A stretch of 38,587 bases of DNA from NCBI RefSeq assembly GCF_001468135.1, contig NZ_LNYU01000072.1, positions 1 through 38,587 of the forward strand. Direction: 5' to 3'. Both the position numbers and the translations under genes were made by a program. Shown in pieces: positions 17,755-24,709 of the stretch. The notes under the pieces are model-generated. The model did not search any database and was not told where the DNA came from. It was given only the letters and a program-made list of their open reading frames with translations. Within the stretch, counting starts at the first letter, position 1. Every line of letters begins with the position of its first letter. This DNA is from Legionella santicrucis (GTDB taxonomy: Bacteria > Pseudomonadota > Gammaproteobacteria > Legionellales > Legionellaceae).

Positions 17755-18881
17755 TGGATTTATCTTTTTGGAAAAACAAAAAAGTCTTAATTACTGGGCA
17801 TACTGGCTTTAAAGGAAGTTGGTTGGCTTTATGGTTACAACAATTGGGAGCAAAAGTAGTAGGCTTTTCTCTTGATGCCCCTACCTCCCCAAATTTATTT
17901 ACCCTTGCTCATGTTTCCCAAAATATGGTCAGTCTTATAGGGGATATACGCGATTTTAATAGCCTTGAAACTGTGTTCACCGAACATCGACCTGAAATAG
18001 TCTTTCATATGGCAGCACAGTCCTTAGTACGCAGATCTTATGAAGATCCCAGAGAGACCTATGCAACCAATATTATGGGTACTGTAAATTTATTTGAAGC
18101 AATCAGAATTACAAAAACAACAAAAGCGGTGGTCAATGTGACCTCTGATAAATGTTATGAAAATAAAGAATCCCTGATTGGATACCGAGAGGAAGATGCT
18201 TTAGGTGGCTATGATCCTTATAGTAATAGCAAAGCTTGCGCAGAACTAATTACCTCAGCGTTCCGTAATTCCTACTATAAAAACACAGAATATCCTTGTG
18301 GCTTAGCATCGGCACGCGCTGGTAATGTTATTGGCGGCGGCGATTGGGCCAAAGATCGACTTATTCCTGATATAGTACGCAGCGTTTTGAACGAATCAGA
18401 ACTCATTGTACGCTATCCACACGCCTTGCGCCCCTGGCAGCATGTTCTGGAACCACTTTACGGCTATTTGCAGCTAGCGCGACTTCTTTTTTTGTTACCT
18501 AATGATTATGCGCAAGCATGGAATTTTGGCCCGGAAGAACATGATATTAAATCGGTTGATTGGGTAATCCATAAAGTCAAACAATTATGGGATAGTAAAC
18601 TGTGTATTCAATATGCCTCCTCACCAGAATTACATGAGACTTCTCTTTTAAAGTTGGACAGCTCAAAAGCAAAACGAAGCTTAAATTGGAAACCCGTTTG
18701 GAATTTAGAGAATACTTTGATAAAAACCGTTGCTTGGTATCGCGCTTATGAAAAAGGGGAGGATATGCGCAAAATGACACTGAGACAAATTGATGAGTAT
18801 CATACTGATCTTCTATTGCCATCAAAACCCAATGAACTCCATCAGCAAGTACTCAGTTTAAATACAGAAATAGTGGGATAA
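17754..18881 (+). CDS. rfbG: CDP-glucose 4,6-dehydratase
   Basis: The 375-residue short-chain dehydrogenase/reductase turns CDP-glucose into CDP-4-keto-6-deoxyglucose with bound NAD. The NAD loop GHTGFKG is at residues 15-21. The catalytic set is Tyr156 and Lys160 (YSNSK), with Thr130, Asp132 and Lys133 in TSDKCYENK. RPWQHVLEPLYGYL near 225 is typical of RfbG. The frame is open upstream to 17670 inside rfbF, but the ATG at 17754 overlaps the rfbF stop by one base and gives the normal N-terminus (MDLSFWKNKKVLITG). No rfbH-type 3-dehydratase or CDP-abequose/paratose-type reductase gene follows, so the product is probably not a 3,6-dideoxyhexose. Confidence 0.95.
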   Translation: MDLSFWKNKKVLITGHTGFKGSWLALWLQQLGAKVVGFSLDAPTSPNLFTLAHVSQNMVSLIGDIRDFNSLETVFTEHRPEIVFHMAAQSLVRRSYEDPRETYATNIMGTVNLFEAIRITKTTKAVVNVTSDKCYENKESLIGYREEDALGGYDPYSNSKACAELITSAFRNSYYKNTEYPCGLASARAGNVIGGGDWAKDRLIPDIVRSVLNESELIVRYPHALRPWQHVLEPLYGYLQLARLLFLLPNDYAQAWNFGPEEHDIKSVDWVIHKVKQLWDSKLCIQYASSPELHETSLLKLDSSKAKRSLNWKPVWNLENTLIKTVAWYRAYEKGEDMRKMTLRQIDEYHTDLLLPSKPNELHQQVLSLNTEIVG

Positions 18882-18888
18882 ACACTCA

Positions 18889-20916
18889 ATGTCAAAAGCT
18901 ACTTCATTGAGCATTAGGTTCTTTAATATAAAAAAGTTAAGATCCGTCATCTCTTGGCAAAAAATAGTACTCCCCATTCTTCTGTTATTAGTTGGTAATT
19001 TTTATACTTATTATTCGATTACTCATAAAAATTATCCATCCATATTTTACCAAAATGAGTTCGCGCCCGCAGTAATGTTCGCGTGTGGTTATGAATTTGC
19101 CAACCCTGTATCTATAAGCAGTTCTTTGCAATCCTTCTTAGACAATAAAACAAGCACTTTTGAATGTAAAAATCTTGCCCAAAAGCATTCAACTTCACTT
19201 AATTATTTCCAGAGCTTAGAACATTATATGATTTTAAGTGCAGGAGTTTTATGGAAAATATTTGGTGTCAATTGGAATCATTTAATTCCCTTGTTTTTGA
19301 TTTTGTATAGTATTAGCTTGCTCGCTACCTATTTTATTTTTCGTCTTGGGATGAACCAATTTTTCTCCTTTTTTTTCGCACTATTTGTCGCTGTTTCTTT
19401 TTTGCAAATGTATTATGTGACCCAGCTAAGAGATTATTCCGTTGCTCCTTTTTTACTGTGCGCAGTCTGCATCCTGGGAAAATTGGTGGTCACACCTCCT
19501 AATAGAAAAAAACTACTTTTATTATCTGTTTTTTCTGGAATGTTGCTAGGGTTGGGACTGGGATTTAGAATAGACTTGCTAATAATATTGCCATTTTTTC
19601 TTATAACAGTACTCTTTTTTGTAAAAGTAGATAAAAATGCCATTCAAGATAAATTAACCGCAATAGTTATTTTTTTGATCAGTTTTTTTGTTGTTGGTTT
19701 CCCTGTTTTAAATGCCTTACATCATCATGGCGGTGGCGATCTTGCCCATATCATTATTCTTGGATTAGCAGATTCATTCACTCCAAGCTTAGGTTTAGGA
19801 CAACCTGAAACTTATTCAGTGATTCCTGCTTATCGAGATTTAATTCCATTTACTGCTGTTAATAGTTTTTCCCAAAGAATTTACGGAGTTGTAGGATTAA
19901 TTCCAACCGCCACAAAAAATTATAGTTATTACAGCACCCTATTTTTATTGAATTACTTATCAACATTCCCTGCGGATTTTTTGGTTCGAATTTATGCGAG
20001 TTTGCTTCAAGTTCCATTAATTTTTGCTCACGGATTTTGGTATAAAATGGTTAACTATATTCCGTTAAGAAATATAATTGCCATACTTCCATTTGTGGTG
20101 ACAGCAACCATATCCTTTTTTCAATTGAGAAAAGCATTATTTCTATTATTTGCTTTGCTTTATTTGGGGACTTACCCTGTTTTACAGTTTGATCCTAGGC
20201 ATTATTTTTATTTAGAATTTGTTGGTTTGTGGTTCATTGGCTTTTTGTGTCAACAATGCGTTTTTCTCATCCAAAACAAATCGAATAAAGTCCTTTTCGA
20301 AGAGATTAAATCCAGAATAGGGGCGCGATGGAAAGTAATTTCGGTAACCGTAATAATGAGTTTTGCGATTTTGAGTATTTCTATAATCTCATTACGTTTT
20401 TACCAAGAAGATCATTTAAATAAATTATTTAACAATTATTTAGTGGCGAAGACGCAAACGATTAACCCCATTTTAAATGAAGAAAATAAGCACTATATTA
20501 TAGAACTACCTTTAAAAAACAATGATCGTCAATCCTCTTATTTAGATACTGTTTATCTTAAAATCACAAGCAAAGAAAAATGTCCATTAAATCAAATTTC
20601 ATTAAAGCTACACTATATTGAAAGAGCGCCTGTTTTTGGAAATGCTGAAGAAACCCTAACTCTTCCTACTGAACATGCAATAACTTATTTTTTACCCATT
20701 TATAATTTCCACAATGGATCAGGCAAAGATATTCTTGATGAAGCATTTCTTCCTTCTTATTGGGTTGATTCTTTAGAATATTCCAGTACTGATGCTAGTT
20801 GCATCCAAGATATTGCTTACTTGAAAGACATCAACAATATCCCTCTTTTATTAACACTAAAACTGCAACCAGGATGGGAAAAAACGAAACTCTATCAGTA
20901 TTTTCAAAGAATATAA
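18889..20916 (+). CDS. Large polytopic membrane protein, probable periplasmic glycosyltransferase (GT-C type)
   Basis: The 675-residue protein has about 11-12 membrane helices from residue 25 to 510, then a soluble C-terminal tail of about 160 residues that should face the periplasm. The first periplasmic loop (about 45-110) carries acidic residues (YQNEFAPAV, QSLEHYM), and LRDYSVAPF occurs near 185. This is the build of GT-C glycosyltransferases such as ArnT, GT39 and GT83 enzymes and of the serotype-specific Gtr proteins, which take sugar from undecaprenyl phosphate and put it on LPS. It ends the operon, 7 bases after rfbG, completing a GtrA/GtrB/transferase trio. No family-level identity can be given beyond the GT-C layout. 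Confidence 0.65.
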   Translation: MSKATSLSIRFFNIKKLRSVISWQKIVLPILLLLVGNFYTYYSITHKNYPSIFYQNEFAPAVMFACGYEFANPVSISSSLQSFLDNKTSTFECKNLAQKHSTSLNYFQSLEHYMILSAGVLWKIFGVNWNHLIPLFLILYSISLLATYFIFRLGMNQFFSFFFALFVAVSFLQMYYVTQLRDYSVAPFLLCAVCILGKLVVTPPNRKKLLLLSVFSGMLLGLGLGFRIDLLIILPFFLITVLFFVKVDKNAIQDKLTAIVIFLISFFVVGFPVLNALHHHGGGDLAHIIILGLADSFTPSLGLGQPETYSVIPAYRDLIPFTAVNSFSQRIYGVVGLIPTATKNYSYYSTLFLLNYLSTFPADFLVRIYASLLQVPLIFAHGFWYKMVNYIPLRNIIAILPFVVTATISFFQLRKALFLLFALLYLGTYPVLQFDPRHYFYLEFVGLWFIGFLCQQCVFLIQNKSNKVLFEEIKSRIGARWKVISVTVIMSFAILSISIISLRFYQEDHLNKLFNNYLVAKTQTINPILNEENKHYIIELPLKNNDRQSSYLDTVYLKITSKEKCPLNQISLKLHYIERAPVFGNAEETLTLPTEHAITYFLPIYNFHNGSGKDILDEAFLPSYWVDSLEYSSTDASCIQDIAYLKDINNIPLLLTLKLQPGWEKTKLYQYFQRI

Positions 20917-21024
20917 ATTGTATCGTTCAGAGGAATAATAGGTCAGGTGGGGATAGCAAAAATCAAGGATGTTTAGCCTAAAAAATAGGAAGTTAAGATT
21001 TGAGAGAAGGCTCCAAATGTACTT

Positions 21025-21216
21025 TTAGACTAGTCTGCAAGACGTAATAATAGACATGGTTCTGACAACGAAGTCAGAACCATAATCTGCTCGAGTTCCA
21101 AAATATTTTTTTCTCCAAATAACTGCTGGTCTTAAGCCTTGTTTCGCATGATTATTGGTTGGCTCTAAACTGGAAACTCTCACTTTTTCGAGTGCTTGTG
21201 TCAGATTATGTCTTAA
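21025..21216 (-). pseudogene. IS66-family transposase (TnpC), C-terminal remnant
   Basis: On the minus strand, 63 codons after a TAG read as the end of an IS66 transposase: LEPTNNHAKQGLRPAVIWRK, then FGTRADYGSDFVVRTMS, then a normal stop TAA. The pattern EPTNNxAxxxLRxAVIWRKxxFGT is the conserved C-terminus of IS66 TnpC. Everything upstream is missing or out of frame, and no orfA or orfB of IS66 is visible, so this is a dead fragment. It lies exactly where the O-antigen island meets the epimerase gene and suggests past transposon-mediated rearrangement there. Confidence 0.85.
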
Positions 21217-21220
21217 CTAA

Positions 21221-21258
21221 TTCAGTTAAAGATTCAGTTAAAGATGTTCAGTTAAAGA
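21221..21258. repeat. Three direct copies of a 12-bp unit
   Basis: TTCAGTTAAAGA occurs at 21221-21232, directly again at 21233-21244, and a third time at 21247-21258 after a 2-base spacer (TG). The repeat abuts the truncated end of the IS66 transposase remnant. It may mark the deletion junction. No function is evident. Confidence 0.8.
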
Positions 21259-21552
21259 CTACAGTTCGTTGCTGTTGGTTCTGTTTCTGTTCGTTGTAAT
21301 TGTTGGTCATTGGGATTTAACTCTTCTGTCTGATGTGCTGATGCGGTATTTAAAGACGTCATTGGCACTGGATTTAACGCAGAGCTCGTAGGAGCTCCCA
21401 AGCTTATATCCTTAACCAATGAACTCCCAGAAGATTTAGATATAGGGATATTTTTAATACCGTCAACATGCAGATTGCATTCTTCCCTGGATCAAGTGTA
21501 CTTCTAAGGGCGTCGTCCAAAGCTTGGGGTAACCTTAGTGAATAGCCTAGAG
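21252..21552 (-). pseudogene. Decayed reading frame of unknown origin
   Basis: Two minus-strand frames look like pieces of one broken gene. From about 21550 one frame reads SLRLPQALDDALRSTLDPGK; a second frame (21491 to 21252, 79 codons with stop) reads through a Ser/Thr/Pro-rich tail with GAPTSSALNPVP and ends at TAA inside the third 12-bp repeat. No start codon with a ribosome site was found. I do not recognise the protein. The rest of the 20917-21552 gap (20917-21024) shows no gene. Confidence 0.35.
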
Positions 21553-22683
21553 CTATTCCATTTTTGACCATACTTCTCGATTGACATAATCCACATAGCT
21601 AGTCACAACTCGGACTATTTTTTTCGAGACACACCCTCCTTCATAATCCGAAACCAGGGCAAATATACGCGAATTTTTCTCGTGTTGGGAAGTGACAATG
21701 CGCACTGCGTTTAGAACACTAGAGGATTTAAGCCCACACATAATTAAAGTAGCTTCATCCATTCCCTCAGGTCGTTCATGCGTATTGCGTATAGTAACTG
21801 CCGGTAAATTTAAAAGGGAAGCTTCTTCCGTAATTGTGCCACTATCCGATAAAATACAATAAGCTTCCATTTGTAATTTAACATAATCTAGAAAACCAAA
21901 AGGTTTTAAAAAACGAATCCGCGAATCTAATTGAGTCACATTGAGCGCTTCCAAACGCTTTCTTGTTCTTGGATGCGTTGAAACAACAATAGGCATATCA
22001 TATTCTTTTGCTAACGCACATAAGGTTTCCAGTAAATCATTTAGATTCGCCGGAATATCCACATTTTCTTCGCGATGATTGCTCACCAAGAAATACTGTT
22101 GTGGATTTAAATCAAGTTGTGATAAAACATTTGATGATAAAATTTTAGGCATAAAATGATTCAGTACTTCCTGCATGTGCGAACCAGTTTTAATAACTCG
22201 CTCTGCAGGGATCCCTTCCTGAATTAAATAGCGACGAGCATGCTCTGATAATACAAGATTAATATCACTCAAATGATCGAGTACTTTACGATTCAGCTCT
22301 TCAGGAACCCGTTGATCAAAGCATCGATTACCTGCCTCCATATGAAAGACGGGTATTTTGCGTCGCTTGGCAGGAATCACTGACAAACAAGAGTTTGTAT
22401 CACCATACAGAAGAAGAGCATCAGGCTGCTCCTTTTCCAAAACTTCATCTGCTTTTTCAATAATCCGAGCAATAGCACGTGCAGCTGTGTCTCCTGCTGC
22501 ATCAAGAAAATAATCCGGCTTACGAATTTCTAAATCATCAAAAAAAATCTGATTGAGTTCATAATCAAAATTCTGGCCAGTATGAACTAGAACATGTTGG
22601 GTATGCTTATCAAATTCAGCAATGACACGAGACATTTTGATTAATTCTGGTCTTGTTCCAACTATAGTCATTACTTTGAGCAT
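21553..22683 (-). CDS. wecB: Non-hydrolysing UDP-sugar 2-epimerase (WecB/FnlC-like)
   Basis: The 376-residue cytoplasmic enzyme has the full set of motifs of non-hydrolysing 2-epimerases: VGTRPELIKMSRVI at residues 8-21, HTGQNFDYELNQIFFDDL near 34-51, GDTNS near 94, HMEAGNRCFDQRVPEE near 114-129, and SDSGTITEEAS near 280. The general reaction interconverts UDP-GlcNAc and UDP-ManNAc. The RKPDYFLDAAG segment is closer to the FnlC/WbjD/CapG branch, which makes UDP-N-acetyl-L-fucosamine from its talo epimer. The FnlA and FnlB partners of that branch are not in this window. It stands alone between the IS66 scar and the clc gene. The symbol is given at the family level. Confidence 0.85.
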   Translation of the reverse strand: MLKVMTIVGTRPELIKMSRVIAEFDKHTQHVLVHTGQNFDYELNQIFFDDLEIRKPDYFLDAAGDTAARAIARIIEKADEVLEKEQPDALLLYGDTNSCLSVIPAKRRKIPVFHMEAGNRCFDQRVPEELNRKVLDHLSDINLVLSEHARRYLIQEGIPAERVIKTGSHMQEVLNHFMPKILSSNVLSQLDLNPQQYFLVSNHREENVDIPANLNDLLETLCALAKEYDMPIVVSTHPRTRKRLEALNVTQLDSRIRFLKPFGFLDYVKLQMEAYCILSDSGTITEEASLLNLPAVTIRNTHERPEGMDEATLIMCGLKSSSVLNAVRIVTSQHEKNSRIFALVSDYEGGCVSKKIVRVVTSYVDYVNREVWSKME

Positions 22684-22796
22684 TTAAGAATATCCTAAAT
22701 TTAAAACGATAAGGAACGTCAATTTATCATAAAATAAATAGTAATAACAGAATTCCTCCTCCACGTACACGCCATTCAAGTAACATGGAAAAAAGA

Positions 22797-24068
22797 TCAG
22801 CTGATCACCATAACTAAACGCCTATGCGCACAATAATTAAACATGCTGATTGAGCCTGCAACAGAAAAAAGTATAGGGATGAAAAAACTAAAATTAATTC
22901 CAGTAAACTCAATGATAAGCACAATTGCTGTGATTGGCATCTTTTGTGCCGCAGCAAGAAATGCTGCACCGCCTATTACCGCAAAAGCAGATACAGATAT
23001 TCCAGGCCATATATAACTCCAAAGGATACCCAGAATAACCGCCATTAAAGCGCCATTTGCAAGAGAAGGAGTCAGTAATCCACCCGAAGCGCCCGCCTGT
23101 ATACTGGTACAGACAATTAAAACTCTAAGTATAAATAAGGCTATAGCTACCCCTAGTCCTAACATATTTCCATCAAATCCTAACTGGGCGGCAGATCGGC
23201 CATTCCCCAATATTTCTGGAAAATAGATTGACAGGAGACCAATGAGAAAAAAATTCAATAAACAAAATACGATGATTTTCCAATCACGCGGAGCCTTACT
23301 TTGAGCTCTGATTGTCATTTCTTTAAACCAATATGCGGTAAAACCAAAAAGAGGCCCCGATATAATTGCCCAAAAAACCACTGAGGTATCAAGAACCAAA
23401 AAGGGTATATGATATAAGGACTGATTACCCAGACCAATCCAAGATATGACCACTGCTATAGCAGCCGTAGTAATTGCAGGAATCACTGCAAATAGATGAA
23501 AAGTACCAAGTAAAACCTCTAAAGTAAACATGGCTCCGCCAAAGGGAACATTATAGACCGCTGCAAGTCCTGCTCCAGCAGCACAGGCCACAAGTATTCG
23601 ACTTTCCTTGGGATGTAGTTTCATTTTATTAGTGAGCCAGCATGCAAATACAGCAGCAAACTCTCGAGGGGCGACTTCACGTCCTAAAGGTGATCCTAAG
23701 GCAACTGTTATAATTTGAAGCAACACATGTGCCACAGTAGTTTTTATAGGCATATAAGGTCTAGGTGACTTAATTGCATTTGCAATACTCACTAAAGGCC
23801 TTCCATAACGGAAAACAGCCCACCAACCAAATCCTGCAATGAAACCACAAAGCAATAAAATAATAACTCTCATCGATGGAGTTGCCACACTTGCAACAAA
23901 CAGAAAGCTCTCATTTCCAAGAATAGGAAATACAGTATGCTCATATGCCAAATGCTGCAAAAAATGCAGCAATATAGCCAAAAACATTCCACCCAAACCT
24001 GAGAAAACACCAATAGCTATTGTGGCAAAAAAAAGATGAGGCCATCGAGATGCTCTATATTGGGTCAT
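22797..24068 (-). CDS. ClC-family chloride channel or H+/Cl- antiporter
   Basis: The 423-residue membrane protein has about 11 hydrophobic segments and the ClC signature regions: GSPLGREVAPREFAAVFA with the gating-type Glu131, AAGAGLAAVYNVPFGGAMF near 160-178, and AGASGGLLTPSLANGALMA near 325-343. ClC proteins move chloride, and some exchange it for protons. The second signature is altered: the usual GREGP reads GREVAP here, so this belongs to a divergent bacterial branch. A strong ribosome site (AAGGAG) precedes the ATG. It follows ribE by 17 bases and is probably the last gene of the yciA-ribE operon. There is no CBS domain. Confidence 0.88.
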   Translation of the reverse strand: MTQYRASRWPHLFFATIAIGVFSGLGGMFLAILLHFLQHLAYEHTVFPILGNESFLFVASVATPSMRVIILLLCGFIAGFGWWAVFRYGRPLVSIANAIKSPRPYMPIKTTVAHVLLQIITVALGSPLGREVAPREFAAVFACWLTNKMKLHPKESRILVACAAGAGLAAVYNVPFGGAMFTLEVLLGTFHLFAVIPAITTAAIAVVISWIGLGNQSLYHIPFLVLDTSVVFWAIISGPLFGFTAYWFKEMTIRAQSKAPRDWKIIVFCLLNFFLIGLLSIYFPEILGNGRSAAQLGFDGNMLGLGVAIALFILRVLIVCTSIQAGASGGLLTPSLANGALMAVILGILWSYIWPGISVSAFAVIGGAAFLAAAQKMPITAIVLIIEFTGINFSFFIPILFSVAGSISMFNYCAHRRLVMVIS

Positions 24069-24085
24069 GAACTACTCCTTTTAAT

Positions 24086-24700
24086 TCATAACGGGATCTG
24101 AGCGCTTAATTTTCCTGCAACTTGTAATTGATGGGCAACAATACGAGCAAGATAGTCAAACTCAATATTTACTTCTTGCCCTGGCTTTAAAAAATTCAAG
24201 GTGGTGTTCAATAATGTATGAGGAACAAGCATTAATTTAATGCGTTGCTCAGCAACCGAATTAATCGTTAAACTCACCCCTTCAACAGTAATACTCCCTT
24301 TAGGGATTAAATACAACATTGCATTAGAGTCAAACCCACTAAGTTCTACTTCAACAAACTCATTCATCTGCTTCATAGAATGAATTTGAGCGATTGTATC
24401 TACATGCCCGCTCACATAATGACCACCAAAACGTGTGGATGCGCGCATAGCGCGTTCTAAATTCACTTCATCATCTGATTTTAAACGACCTAAAGTAGTT
24501 CGACTCAAAGTTTCAGGAGAAACATCAAAGCACAAATCTAACCCATCAGAAGGTAATAAGGTTAAACAGACACCATTAACCGCAATACTTTCTCCTACTT
24601 GTAATTGTTCAAAAGCGGACGAGATAATCAACCGATTAGCACCATCTTGGCTCCAATTACTGATCACAACACCTTTTCTTTCAATTATTCCAGTAAACAT
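24086..24700 (-). CDS. ribE: Riboflavin synthase, alpha chain
   Basis: The enzyme joins two molecules of 6,7-dimethyl-8-ribityllumazine to give riboflavin and a pyrimidine by-product. The 204-residue protein starts with the invariant MFTGIIE. It contains two lumazine-binding repeats, at about residues 1-95 (GESIAVNGVCLTL) and 96-190 (KGSITVEGVSLTIN), with RFGGHYVSGHVD between them, as expected for the trimeric enzyme. Length is normal. An AGGAG that includes the last codons of the upstream gene lies 12 bases before the ATG. No FMN riboswitch is visible, and the other rib genes are not adjacent. It sits 9 bases after the 544-residue gene. Confidence 0.96.
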   Translation of the reverse strand: MFTGIIERKGVVISNWSQDGANRLIISSAFEQLQVGESIAVNGVCLTLLPSDGLDLCFDVSPETLSRTTLGRLKSDDEVNLERAMRASTRFGGHYVSGHVDTIAQIHSMKQMNEFVEVELSGFDSNAMLYLIPKGSITVEGVSLTINSVAEQRIKLMLVPHTLLNTTLNFLKPGQEVNIEFDYLARIVAHQLQVAGKLSAQIPL

Positions 24701-24709
24701 GGATTTCTC

